Below, piece by piece: positions 1-12,890 of a stretch of DNA of 64,000 bases; within the stretch, counting starts at the first letter, position 1, and every line of letters begins with the position of its first letter. The translations under genes were made by a program, and so were the position numbers. Below the pieces are notes generated by a model. That model did no database searches, was not told the DNA's origin, and saw only the letters and a program-made list of their open reading frames with translations. The stretch lies in contig CM054135.1 of assembly GCA_028751875.1 (NCBI GenBank), positions 59,234,729 to 59,298,728 on the forward strand, written 5' to 3'. This DNA comes from Rapana venosa (taxonomy: Eukaryota; Mollusca; Gastropoda; Neogastropoda; Muricidae).

Positions 1-472
1 AGCTTGCACTTTGCGGTATTTGGCTTTTATATTGTTTGGCTGCAGTTCCAGAGCTGGACAATAAGGGAGAAAAAAAAAATGTATGCACGTACACAAATCA
101 TATGACTCATCTAGCAATCAACACAAGAAAAAAAAGACAATACAATTTTATGCAAAAGATAAGGTTTTTTGTTTTTAAAAAATAGAGTGTTTGATGTACT
201 GAAATTTAAACTTTTTAAAACTAATTTTTTAATATAAAAAAATACACTGAAATTAGAACAGAAACATGCTGTGACTATTATGGCATTCATATGTTCCTTC
301 TTGGTTAGTTGGTTCATTTATTTGTTTGTTTGCAATGTAGAAGATCAATGAACCAATCTGCAACACCATATGTTTATTTCTGTTCATCCTATACACTACT
401 TTTAAAACATCTTTATGTATCACAAGCAGTCTCCTTTCACACACAAAAAGAAAACATTTTTCTTTTTCATTC
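1..472. other. AT-rich sequence without a recognised feature
   Basis: Only short homopolymers are seen; the small open frames here are of the length expected by chance in AT-rich DNA. Confidence 0.5.
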
Positions 473-560
473 CTCAGCTAGAGCTTGGAGGTTCACCAAT
501 GGTGAGATTTTGAGCATGCAACCTTTTCCCCCCAACATTCAGATAGCTGCATTCCAAAAG
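473..560 (-). repeat. SINE family B, 3' part, antisense
   Basis: Contains the diagnostic block TTCACCAATGGTGAGATTTT and the adjoining CATTC end, as in the sense copy just downstream at 980-1045. The two copies face each other around the window start. Confidence 0.65.
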
Positions 561-604
561 ATAACTTGCATATGGATGAAGCTTTAATTCTCCAGTCAAG
601 AAGG

Positions 605-944
605 AGGGTAGCAGGATGGTTGAGACTCTCGCCTGCCAACAAAGTAAACCGTGAAGTTCCAAGGTCAAATCCCAACCTTGCCCTTTCTTCCCAATTTGAT
701 TTTTTTTTTTTATCCAATTAAATGTCAAAGTCCTGCAGAAGAGACTATAAACCGAGATCCCATCAGCGAACACACGCAGAACATCTTGTGAACAAAACCC
801 GTTACACCTTTCGGAAGAGTAGGCAGTTTGTGTTGGTAGGAACAGACAACAACAAAAACACCCCAAAACCTGCATGCTCACAGGTGTCAGTCATGTTTAG
901 ACACCATCCCTGAAGTTGGAATGCAGATACTAAATGGTGGGGAT

Positions 945-976
<32 letters not shown>

Positions 977-1048
977 GGGAACAGTCGCATACACAAAAAT
1001 CTCACCATTGGTGAACCTTGGAGCTCTAGCCAAGGAACAAAAAAAAAA
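605..1048 (+). repeat. SINE family B, near full length, sense
   Basis: A tRNA-like head (A-box-like TAGCAGGATGGTTGAGA, B-box-like GGTCAAATCCC) is followed by a central part shared with family A (AAAGTCCT..GAAGAGACTATAAACCGA), then the family-specific end CTCACCATTGGTGAACC and GCTCTAGCCAAGGAACAAAA. Copies with the same end recur throughout the window. A 31-base G run interrupts it at 945-975. It does not encode a functional tRNA. Confidence 0.75.
945..975 (+). repeat. Poly-G run inside the SINE
   Basis: About 31 consecutive G lie where other copies of the repeat have the short GGTGGGGG stretch, so the run probably expanded from that seed. Confidence 0.9.
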
Positions 1049-1409
1049 ACCCAACTCTAGTCATGTTCAGTCCATGAAACGACTAAACGTCAGCCAAGCA
1101 AACCTTTCATATGTTGGCCAGCTATTACACATATATGCCAACCAACAGACAAACTGACTGACCAAAGAATGACAGGCCCTCTATGAGGCAAACAACAGCA
1201 ACGATACAAAGGCGTGCCATCAAAATAAACTCATTTTCTCTCGGGGAAAAAAAAGCAAGTACTAGAATCTGAATAAACCTACCTTTCTCTGCATGCCAAA
1301 GAGCGTCTGAAAACTTGTTCTGAAAAGTAAACCGAAACAGATCAGTTTTACTTGGTTTTTTCTGAGAACTGGTAAATATGATAAACAACAAAAACAATTC
1401 AACAAAATA

Positions 1410-1492
1410 GTACAAGCGCTTTGATTTGTTTTTGCAAGATATAGCGCTATACAAATTCCATTTATTATTATTATTATTATTATTATTACACC
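1410..1492 (+). repeat. LINE/SINE 3' tail copy with (ATT)n end
   Basis: Carries the motif GCGCTTTGATTTG..CAAGATATAGCGCTATA..AAATTCCAT followed by (TTA)n. The same tail ends a LINE at 39.8 kb and a tRNA-headed SINE at 25.4 kb. Confidence 0.75.
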
Positions 1493-1537
1493 AATACTTT
1501 TCTTGCATGGGATGCAAGGATACACAGGAAAAATAAT

Positions 1538-2025
1538 CAAATGAGGCTATTATAGCTGAATAACTCTTTTTATCAAATGGGGCTATTATAGCTGAATAAC
1601 TCTCTTTTTACCAAATGGGGTTATTATAGCTGAATAACTCTCTTTTTACCAAATGGGGCTATTATAGCTGAATAACTCTTTTTATCAAATGGGGCTATTA
1701 TAGCTGAATAACTCTTTTTATCAAATGGGCTATTATAGCTGAAAACTCTCTTTTTACTAAATGGGGCTATTATAGCTGAATAACTCTTTTTATCAAATGG
1801 GGCTATTATAGCTGAATAACTCTTTTTATCAAATAAGGCTATTATAGCTGAATAACTCTCTTTCTATCAAATGGGGCTATTATAGCTGAATAACTCTCTT
1901 TTTACCAAATGGGGTTATTATAGCTGAAATACTCTCTTTTTATCAAATGGGGCTATTATAGCTGAATAACTCTTTTTATCAAATAAGGCTATTATAGCTG
2001 AATAACTCTCTTTTAATAAATCTCC
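1538..2025 (+). repeat. Minisatellite, 34-38-bp unit, about 14 copies
   Basis: The unit reads GGGGCTATTATAGCTGAATA with ACTC(TC)TTTTTATCAAAT between. Units differ by presence of an extra CT and by single changes (TACC or TATC, GGGG or AAGG). The core TATTATAGCTGAATAA is nearly invariant. Confidence 0.95.
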
Positions 2026-2261
2026 CTCTTTGACTGGTGATTGAAAATTTTACTCTCTTTGCCAAGTATGATTAGAAGCAAGAAAGAGAATGAAAGAAAT
2101 GTGGCAAGAGAAAGAGGAAGACTGAAGTGAGAGTAAAAAGAAATGGCTGGCCAAATTGTGGAAGTTGATCACCAAGTGTGTTTGCAGGTAGCAATTTTTT
2201 TAACCCATGGAAAATAGAATACTGTTACTTATTGCATGAGATGGAGAGAGAAAGAGAGATT

Positions 2262-2592
2262 TATTTATTTTATTTTATTTAATTTTATTTAATTCTTTTA
2301 TATCGAGGATAATGGAATAAGCACTTATGTGCTTTTTTAAATCCTGTCCCCGTGTGTATGCGTTTTTGTAAACTTGTCATCTGTTCCCACCGGCACACAA
2401 TGGCCTATTCTTATGAGCAGCGGAACAGGATTTAACATGTGCGCAAGATGTTCTGCGTGCGTTTGCACACTGGACCTCGGTTTACAGTCTCATCCAAAGG
2501 ACTTTTGGGGAGAGTGGAGTCTGCACTGATGTTAACTCCAGGAAAAAATATCTCCTTGAACGGGAATCGAACCCGGGTTGTCAGATTGCACG
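2262..2592 (-). repeat. SINE family A, antisense, head truncated by microsatellite
   Basis: Reading the minus strand gives the B box GGGTTCGATTCCCGTTC, the central domain, and the tail ending in TTATCCTCGATATAAAAG. The A-box part of the head is replaced by a GC/GA/GT microsatellite starting at about 2590. Confidence 0.8.
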
Positions 2593-2593
2593 C

Positions 2594-2745
2594 GGGCGCG
2601 CGCGCGAGAGAGAGAGAGAGTGGGGGGAGAGAGAGAGAGCGAGTGTGTGTGTGTTATTGTTAGACAATGTGTGTGTGTGTGTGCATGCATGTGTGTGCAG
2701 TGCGTATCTACAAGTGTATGTACATGTGTGTGTGTGTGTGTGTAC
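2594..2745 (+). repeat. Compound GC/GA/GT microsatellite
   Basis: Runs of GCGC, (GA)n and (GT)n with brief interruptions; apparent reading frames through it are repeat artefacts. Confidence 0.9.
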
Positions 2746-2905
2746 AGCCTGCAATCATGCTTGGGTGAATAAATGCACATGTCCTACTTCTAACGTGCAC
2801 ATACATAATATACATGTTTGCATTCAATGGTCTTAACCCCATCAAAATTCATCACGTGGTCCCCATTCCTCATCTAAAATAACTTTCTACATTATACACC
2901 ATTAT

Positions 2906-3010
2906 TTGATTGCATACACAAATATCCATGACACTCCAACCCCCCCCCCCCCCCTTTTTTTTTTTAAAAAGTTAACCATAAACCAAGGTTATGTCACTCA
3001 CACACACACA
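2906..3010 (+). repeat. Poly-C, poly-T and (CA)n tracts
   Basis: Fifteen C followed by about eleven T, then a short CACACA tract just before the family A SINE. Confidence 0.8.
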
Positions 3011-3016
3011 AAGCAG

Positions 3017-3375
3017 GGGGGACGGGATAGCCTAGTGGTTAGAACATTGCGCTCACAATCTGATAACCCAGGTTCGATTCCTGTTCAAGGGGATATTTTC
3101 CCCTGGAGTTAACATCAGTGCAGACTCCACTCTCCCTAAAAGTCCTTCGGATGAGACTATAAACCGAGGCCCTGTGTGCGAACGCACGCAGAACATTTTG
3201 CGCACACGTTAAATCCTGTTCCGCTTTTTGTAAGAGTAGGCCATTGTGTGCCACGTGGGAACAGACGACAGAATTCACAAACCGCATACAGATGGGGACT
3301 GGATGTAAAAAAGCACATAAGAGCTTATTCCATTATCCTCGATATAAAAGAATTTTAAAAAATAAATAAATAAAG
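3017..3375 (+). repeat. SINE family A, full length, sense
   Basis: The best-preserved copy. The tRNA-like head has an A box TAGCCTAGTGGTTAGAAC and B box GGTTCGATTCC, followed by a central domain (CTCCACTCTCCCTAAAAGTC, ACTATAAACCGAGG), then CCTGTTCCGC..GAGTAGGCCATTGTGTGC and an end TTCCATTATCCTCGATATAA before an A/AAAT tail. It lies 64 bases past the donor of TPR exon 3, in opposite orientation to the gene. Confidence 0.88.
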
Positions 3376-3438
3376 CATACAGCACTTCTCCTCTTCAAGA
3401 TTCCTCCCCACCGTCTTCCCCAGGCCTGGCAGACTCAC

Positions 3439-5495
<2,057 letters not shown>

Positions 5496-5498
5496 GGC

Positions 5499-5525
5499 TT
5501 ACCACAGCATGACAAATATCACCAT
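5499..5525 (-). promoter_or_regulatory. Short upstream reading frame in the TPR gene leader
   Basis: If the acceptor at 5528 is used, the leader contains an ATG at 5525 that opens eight codons (MVIFVMLW) and stops at TAA, three bases short of the main GCCATGG. It is in the same frame as the main start. Such a frame could reduce or tune initiation; this is inference. Confidence 0.35.
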
Positions 5526-5692
5526 GTCTGCAAATACACATGAAACTGAAATTAATGATGATTAACATTGTGACATTCCACAGCAACGCATCAAAGAAGA
5601 AAGAATGAATGCAGACACTTACTGGGACAATCTTTGAACTTTCTATCTAGTTTTGGTCATTTTAGTTTCGATTCAATTGTCATTTCTAAATT

Positions 5693-5775
5693 TTTTTTGT
5701 TCCTTGGCTAGAGCCAATGCGGATGTGACTGTTTTCATCCACCATGAAGGCAGCCTCATTCCAAATTTGGGTTAA
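5693..5775 (-). repeat. SINE family B, 3' fragment, antisense
   Basis: Begins TTTTTTGTTCCTTGGCTAGA and continues with the diverged 3' block through CACCATGAAGGCAGC; same layout as the copy at 16.78 kb. Confidence 0.55.
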
Positions 5776-6500
5776 TGTGCATAAATGATCTGCTTGTGTA
5801 TACACAAAAGGGAATAAGGCACTGGCAGGTCTGCACATGAAGCCGACCTGGGAGTTGGGTAAAGAAAAAACAACCCTTTATTCATCAGACACTGCCAAGA
5901 TTTTATTTGAAGTTGAACCCACGACTTCATGGACCCGTGGGATTGAAGTCAAACAGTCTTAATCACTCAGCTATAGCATCCGTCCAGTATTCATTCTATA
6001 ATGTTCCTTGCAAATTTGTCACAGTTGACAGTGAGCAGCATGAATCTTTCCAGTATACTACTTCCTCATAATTGAATCTGAGACAATTCTACTTTAACAA
6101 TCTTACGAAGATCTTGACTGACAAAATCATAGCATGTCAATGACCAGTCAGCCAAGCTGAACTTTATTATACTATTGTAGTTTATGCTCATCTTGTTCTC
6201 GTTTGATGCTAATATGTGATCTACATCCACTGCTTAACTGTTAGTGCTACTCTATTGATGCCATTTGCTAGATTGGAACATGTATTGAAGATGAGGTTGG
6301 ACATATATAATGACGTTTTAGAGTTGGTGTGGGTAAAATTTGTTGTTGAAAATTAGTACGTGATGTATGTCCTGTTTAGAAAATGTGTTTTTAATGATTT
6401 GATTGTTTTCAAGGAAGAAGGTAGCAAGCATATCTTACAACCACTGCACTAGATGAAAGCTGCCATCAAAATGATTTATTTTATTTAGACATATATATAT
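5776..6500. other. Intergenic AT-rich sequence, nothing recognised
   Basis: No repeat family or coding signal is seen apart from short A/T runs. Confidence 0.45.
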
Positions 6501-6508
6501 ATATTATA

Positions 6509-6575
6509 TATATTTGCGCTTTGATTAGTCTGTGCAAGATACAGCGCTACATAAATTCCATTTATTATTATATAT
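6509..6575 (+). repeat. LINE/SINE 3' tail copy
   Basis: GCGCTTTGATTAGTCTGTGC, AGATACAGCGCTACATAAAT, TCCATTTATTATTA: the shared tail with a few substitutions, flanked by TA microsatellite. Confidence 0.7.
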
Positions 6576-6689
6576 ATACAGACAAATTTTGGAAACATAA
6601 GTCATTAATGCCAGTGCAAGACAAGGGGCAGACAGTGACTCAGATCACTTGCTCATGTCCATGAAGATAAGATTAACAGAAACAAACAC

Positions 6690-7084
6690 CTGGACCTTGC
6701 AAATATAATCTGGCTGTATTGCTGTATAGTGTATGGGTCAGAAGCCTGGACACTACAAAAATTGGAAAGAGATAAAATAAAGAGATAAAATAAACACAGC
6801 CAGACTGTGGTTCTAAGGACAACGTCTACGAGTGTGAGTCAAATGGTCAGACAAAAGAATGAAAGAATTCTTGATGAATGTTGGCTGAAACTGATATATG
6901 CATAGACTGAGACACTTAGAATGCAAACAGAAACACACAAGACAAATCTGACAGTTCTCAAAGGTAAGGTTGAGGGCAGAAGGAAAAGAGGCAGATCACC
7001 AGCATTCTACATTGATATTACTTAGATCAGTGGTCTTGGAGGGCTACAGGAGATCATAAAACTCATCAGAGACAGAGATGGTGA
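6690..7084 (+). pseudogene. Degraded non-LTR retrotransposon, 3' end of the RT reading frame
   Basis: With frameshifts and stops the plus strand still reads phrases typical of the end of RTE-like LINE proteins: SLDTTKIGKR, KGKVEGRRKRGRSPAFYIDI and LGGLQEIIKLIRDRDGESWW. Catalytic RT motifs are absent. It is an old fragment. Confidence 0.6.
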
Positions 7085-7240
7085 ATCCTGGTGGCCTTTA
7101 TTTTATTTTATTCTTTTATATCGAGGATAATGGAATAAGCACTGTGCTTCTTTACATCCAGTCCCCGTGTGTATGCAGTTTTGTAAATTCTGTCATCTGT
7201 TCCCACCAGCACACAATGGCCTACTCTTACGAAAAGCTGT
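7085..7240 (-). repeat. SINE family A, 3' half, antisense
   Basis: Contains TTTTATATCGAGGATAATGG, ATCCAGTCCCCGTGTGTATG and TTCCCACCAGCACACAATGG as in the full copy. It is inserted directly at the end of the LINE fragment. Confidence 0.8.
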
Positions 7241-7739
7241 GGGGAACACCTAATGACAACAGCAGCAATGGAGACAGTTGAGTTAGTAGTGGTAGGTGTG
7301 GCGGTGGTGTAATATGTGTACATATGTGTGTGCACATGTGCACGGGTATATGTGTGTGTGTTTCCCCTCCCTCAAATCTGGCCTTCAGTGTGGTACTCTA
7401 CATTCATCGCATAAACAAAACTTCAAAATTGGCTATTTTCCCTTCATTCCATGTTGCTACATATTCTTTACTAGACTGAAAAATGCGGCAAATGGTAGCC
7501 ATCATTTGCTCCCAAACTGGATATGGTGTGGTCCAAGAATTCAGCATTAAAAAGCATAAGTATCATTTTCTTTTAGAAATTCTACTCCTCTGCAACATGT
7601 GAAAAGAAGTATACAGATGGCTAGGTTGTTGCTTTTCTTAAGGTCTACTTGCTCTACTTATTCACGTGAGCCTACAGCAAAATAAATATCTGTCAACATT
7701 TTGATCAGTCAACACAAAGCGAAAGTTCTAAATTTTCTA

Positions 7740-8400
7740 TTTTCGATTTCTCACAGCGAAGGGGAGTAACTTCAAAATCATTTACCAACGTCCACAGAAT
7801 GCGAAATTCTCTCTGCAAAAATCTTCCGTATCCTGTAAATGCGCAGTTTTACATGGGTTGATGCAGTTCATAGCCACCTTTGTCAGGAAAGCGCATGCCA
7901 CGTCATGGTCTTCCAGATTCAGAGTATCAGGTGATGTGTGTGTTTCTGAGGGAAGGTCGACCCAAAACGCGCGCACGCACCAGCACAGCAAAGATACCAA
8001 CACAGACCCATCAAAAATAGCAGTACAAATGTGACAGTCAAAATCAATAACCCTGATTAATCCATTTAATTCTTCTCGACTTGGCGCGAACACTGTCGGG
8101 TCAAACTGACATACATCGATCCTAGAGTCTTAGCCTTGCATGTTGTTTGTAAGCAGTCTGTGCAAAACAAAACAGAAACCTATGACATTTTCATTTAGAT
8201 GGTTCAAAACAAAAATTCATTCATCTCTTGCCAACCTTGATTAAATCGATCGCTACGTCACAAAATCTGACAGATTTTTGTGTCTGCACAATCACTGTTA
8301 CTATGTGAATCACTGCATATATTCTGCTGGAACTCTTTTAGTCACCATTTTCGCTTGTCTAACATCTTTTCATACAAACCTACTAAAATCGCGGCTCTGG
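7740..8400 (-). promoter_or_regulatory. CpG-bearing stretch, possible promoter and 5' UTR exon of the TPR gene
   Basis: Upstream of the TPR gene this region regains CpGs (for example around 7965-7980 and 8080-8100, and near 8245-8255), and on the minus strand CGTTG|GTAAAT at 7786/7785 could be the donor of a leader exon. No repeat is recognised in it. There is no direct proof of transcription. Confidence 0.25.
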
Positions 8401-8459
8401 GTTGCACTGAATATTGAATAGATCCGTTTATTTTTCCCATTATATATTATTATTTGTGA

Positions 8460-8535
8460 ACACCCTTATACATCACTCTGAGAGAGAAAGAGAGAGAAGG
8501 CGGTGGGGTAGGTTAGGAGGGAAAGGGATGGGGAG
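8460..8535 (+). repeat. Purine-rich low-complexity tract
   Basis: GA-rich then GGGA-rich sequence of about 70 bases. Confidence 0.7.
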
Positions 8536-8749
8536 GGGGTATGGAACACCTGCACAACTATGTTGCATAAACATGTGTGGGAAGTACGTCAGATATGTAT
8601 TGTCAGATATGTATTGTTTGTGCAGAGGGCAATTATGTGTTATTTTGTATGGTGCTGTAAGCTGTGTATGTGATTCATTCTTTTATTCTTAGATGTTTGA
8701 TCCTTTGCTCGTAACCTAAATACATTTTTTCTTGTTTGAGACTCACCTA

Positions 8750-9370
8750 TCCCATAGCCTAGTAGGCCAATGGGGCACCACTGAAGATTTTTACAGTCAG
8801 ATCTCTCCACTCATTACGGTTCTCAGCTTTCCATAGTACATCGTTCTGCTCAAGGCCAGTCCACTCTTTGATGTCTACAGTTAATTTTCTCTGCCTCTTC
8901 ATCTCCCTTTGTCCTGTTCCCTGTAGGACCCTCTTTCCAGACCGCCATTCCAGATGTTCCGTGTGATATGCCTGTACCAATTCAGTTTGCTTTTTTCCAC
9001 CCAAGTCAGGAGCTGTTCATACAGCCCTATGGTGTTTTACAAATCTTTTCACTTCATTAGTAATGCGATATCAGTACAAGATACGAAAAAGTTTGTGAAT
9101 GCATCTCATCTCCACTGCCTGTATACTCCTTTCAATATCTGCTGTCTTTGTCCACATATCACATGCATACAACAGAATAATATGGATACACCTGGGAATG
9201 CATTAGTTTGATCTTGAAGCTGATGGTAGTGTTTCTGCTGTTCCAGATGACTTACAGCTTGGTCTCTGCAACTGCAGTTTGGGCTATTCTGGAGAGAACT
9301 TCAGCTTTTGATCCTTTGTCCAATAGGGTAGCTCCCAGATATTTCAAGCTGTGTGCAATGGTCCATAAAA
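8750..9370 (-). pseudogene. Degraded non-LTR retrotransposon, C-terminal region of the RT protein
   Basis: Read on the minus strand across a few stops and shifts it gives LEYLGATLLDKGSKAEVLSR, a motif-E-like stretch, then SFKIKLMHSQVY, SIQAVEMRCIHKLFR, YRITNEVKRF, WYRHITRN..WNGGLERG and DIKEWTGLEQNDVLWKAENR followed by NEWRDLTVK. This order is that of RTE-like LINE C-termini. The active-site half is missing. It differs from the 6.7 kb and 28 kb fragments. Confidence 0.7.
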
Positions 9371-10990
9371 CAGGAAAAGAAATATATGCTAGAAGAAGAA
9401 AATGTAGTGTTAAATGGATTCTTTATCACTAACTTAAGACATTCAACTCCACAAATATGGTCAAAAAAGTGTACAAGGTGTGTATGACTGTACTAACGAG
9501 TACACATCTTGTGCATGCTGGTCTATTTCTGACAGGCATTTGGATACATCTGAATGTGTCCGACAGTTGTTTTTGCATCAACTGATTAAGAACATTTGAA
9601 TGTAAGGAAAGAGAGTGAGACAGACCCAAAAAATAGAGGAAAGGAGTAGGGGGGGGGGGGGGGGGCAGCAGAGAGAAAACAAGAGAGAGCAAGAGAGAAG
9701 TGCTGAACAAAAGGTCTACATATGCATCCCAGATCTTGTGAACATACTATACATTTGTAAACACAGTCAGTCATAAATGGAACTTGGTCATGAATAGAAC
9801 TTGTGAACAAAGGCCTTGATTGAGATTTTATTTTTTATATGAAATTTGTGTCTTTATATTACTTTTCATCATATTTTTACAATGTACCAAGGTTTCAAAT
9901 TTATTTTGTTTTGTTTCAGCTGTGAGCCAGCTACCCAACCCTTCTCCAGCCTCTCTATTTTGGCTGAAGGAGGTAGGCTTTTCCCAATGCTTTGACCAGC
10001 AGTGACATAATGACAAATCAACTGATTTTTTTTTTCGCTTTTGAATTCCCACAACATCATTTGAAACATCTCAGACCACACTGACATATTCATTCCTATA
10101 TGCTCTTAAAATACTGAAGTGACAAAAAGTTAATTCCAGCCATGTTACCTTTACAGCATCCTGGATAAGTAAGTGCAAAACATCAGCTTGAAAGTTTTCA
10201 AGAAGACTGAGCCAAAGTTGGGCAAAACCTGCATTTTTCTCAGGAAAAAAAAAGTCAGTGCTGGTGGTGTGTGCTCACCACTTGACTTTTAACCTTTCTA
10301 AGGTATAAATTCACCAATGTCATACATGGCTGTTATGGAACATAGGAAAATGGAAGCAATACTGGATACTGGATCTTTTAGGTTCATCCTCTAAAAGGAA
10401 CATGCAACATTACCACTCATTCAGAGGGGCAAGGTTAGATTTTATCAGCCCATTGTTCTGATATGGGTCATTAAATTGTTTAGTAAAAGTGTATCCACAC
10501 CTGTGCATTTCTAGTTGGGGTTCTAGAACAAGCTTGACTAGGTTAAAGGGGGAAAAGGTCTTTTTAAATGAAGTGTACCAACAAAGCAAGGAAACGAATG
10601 ATAACACTTGCAACCCAAAAGCAAAAACGAATTAACATGCTACTGGCAAGTTGAAACACCAAATGTCAACAACAACAAAAATTACTTAACATGTACATTT
10701 AAAAGCATTGTGTAGTTCATGTTTTAACAGGGAGGAGGGGGAGAGGGGGCAATGGTCTGGAAGAAAATTAAGATAAAGTTTTATTGGGTCACACCTAGTA
10801 TCATTATTATACTTGCTATTTATGCAATAGAAGAAAAAAATGAAGTCAAGCAACTCATTATTTATAAAAAATAAAAGGGCAAAAAACACCTTTATAATGC
10901 AAGTTACACAGCATTTTTTCTCAACATTAAGATACTACAATTTCTTCCTTTTTATTGAACATTCCAATTCTTCCTCTGCTTCCATCCTTT
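9371..10990. other. Intergenic, one poly-G run, otherwise nothing recognised
   Basis: A 17-base G run at 9649-9665 is embedded in purine-rich sequence. An acceptor-like TTTTGTTTTGTTTCAG and a donor-like GAG|GTAGGC bracket about 52 bases near 9920-9971 on the plus strand, but the enclosed sequence has no supporting coding character. Confidence 0.4.
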
Positions 10991-10992
10991 CC

Positions 10993-11070
10993 AAGATAAT
11001 AATAAATAATAGTAATAATAAATGGAATTTATATAGCGCTATATCTTGCAGAGACAAATCAAAGCCCTTG
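10993..11070 (-). repeat. LINE/SINE 3' tail copy, antisense
   Basis: AATGGAATTTATATAGCGCT, ATATCTTGCAGAGACAAATC, AAAGCCC: reverse complement of the shared tail, preceded by AATAATAA. Confidence 0.75.
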
Positions 11071-11299
11071 CACTCAACTCATTCTTACACAGTCATACAA
11101 CCAGTAACAAGTAATAGTTCCATCAAGTCCAAATGTGCAGCACACACACACACACACACACACACAGGTTACACACCGTGGCAGGGCAATAGAATCTTGG
11201 CTGTTGAAGGCAGGAAAAAACTATGAGAGGAAGCAGGAGAGGAAAATCTTAGGTTTGAAATAAATATAAGATAATGGCAACTTAAAAAAAACCCACCTG

Positions 11300-12167
11300 A
11301 TCCTTTGTTGTTCATATGGTGGAGAATTGGTGTTAGTCCGACCATGTCTCTGATCACCTCATTCTTGATCTTGTCGCGTCTGGTCTTGTTGACAGCTTTT
11401 CTCAGGCAGCCCATTTCACATGTGACCAATTTTCTCTCTATGGCTTTTGTTAGGGCCCATGTCTGACACTGGTATGTGAGTGTTGGAACAAAGATGGCGT
11501 TGATGAGTTTTGCCTTGGTGCTCATTGGGATGCTGGAATGTTTTAGAAGGGGGGGCGAGTTGGTAACTGACTGCTTCGCTTTCTGGCATCTTGTTTCTAT
11601 CTCTTGGTCCAGTTTTCCATCTTCAGTGAAGAGGCTGCCAAGGTATTTAAATTCTTTGGTCTGTTTCAGCTGGGTGCTGTTGATGTTGATGTCCAGCTTT
11701 CCTGGATTTCTGCTGACAGACATAACTTCTGTTTTGGTGATACTGATCTTCATGTCATACCTCTCGCAGCTTGTGTTGAGTTGGTCTGTGTGTTCTTGAA
11801 GTGCTGCTTTGTTCTGATTCATCAAGGACTGGTCCTCAGCAAATAATAGTTCGTTCAGGGCCTCAAGATCTGGGTTGGCTTCCTTTGTAATCTGGTCCAT
11901 GTAGATCACGAAGAGAAGGGGAGAGAGTACGCAGCCTTGCCTGACCCCTGATGTAACCGGGAACCAGTCGGATGTTCCACTGGCTGTTCGGACTGCGCTC
12001 ATACTGTTGGCATAGATTGCTCTGATGTTATCAAGCAACTGCCCCTTCACGCCGTACTGCTCCAGGATCTTCCAGAGCTTGTCTCTGTTGACTCGGTCGA
12101 AAGCTTTTTCTTGATCAACGAATACTGTATGCAGGTCTTGGTTGTATTCGATGGCTCTTTCACACAA
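11300..12167 (-). pseudogene. Non-LTR retrotransposon reverse transcriptase fragment (RTE-like)
   Basis: An uninterrupted minus-strand frame covers the middle and end of an RT domain: motif A DLHTVFVDQEKAFDRVNRDK, motif B TSGVRQGCVLSPLLF, motif C region LLFAEDQ, ITKTEVM, motif E FKYLGSLFTEDGKLDQEI, and the downstream LTYQCQTWALTKAIERKLVT. The catalytic box is FAED where FADD is expected, so the second aspartate position is altered and the protein should be inactive. Endonuclease and RT N-terminus are missing at the right end and the sequence stops at HHMNNKG on the left, where unrelated sequence follows. The frame has no stop, so the insertion is fairly young. Confidence 0.88.
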
Positions 12168-12244
12168 ACATTATTATATTATCATCATTTTTTTTTTTTA
12201 AATTGTATGAGAGGCACCATCATTTTATCTAATTCTTATTAATT

Positions 12245-12400
12245 TTGTAGTATTTGATTATCATGATCATTTTCAATCTTCAGTTTGGTGTGTTTCAAAC
12301 TGTTGGTTATTACTGTTTGCACATGATTTTTGTTGTTGTTGTAGGGCATAGTGTAAAGATACCACAGAGCCCTGAGCTTATCGATTTTCTCTCAATAAAA
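12245..12400. other. Short unique spacer
   Basis: AT-rich with a (GTT)n patch; no feature supported. Confidence 0.4.
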
Positions 12401-12417
12401 TATTTTGAGTTTGAGTT

Positions 12418-12660
<243 letters not shown>

Positions 12661-12890
12661 GTTGTCTTCGATTTTAGGTCTGTTCACTCTCAGTGATATT
12701 AGACGAGAGAAAAAAAATACAAGGGGTGTATGAGAATTGAGGTGGTGGTGGAGGCCTTACTGAAAAATGCAAGGGGGGAAAAGTAGTCTAATCATAAAAA
12801 GAAACCGCACAAAAGCAAAAGATACAATAAAAAAAACCCAACCCAGACCGAAACAAAAACATAAAAAGTGATTAACGTTAATGAAACTAA

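Noticed and set aside
1538..2025. Regularly spaced repeats as CRISPR or integron-like array
   Set aside because: Spacer segments are themselves repeated and nearly identical, so it is a minisatellite.
3023..3085. tRNA gene suggested by GGTTCGATTCC and TAGCCTAGTGGTTAG
   Set aside because: These A and B boxes belong to the head of family A SINEs; the cloverleaf is not closed and the sequence continues into the SINE body.
9900..9975. Plus-strand exon with TTTCAG acceptor and GTAGGC donor
   Set aside because: Only 52 bases with no partner exons or coding resemblance; sites of this quality occur by chance in intergenic DNA.
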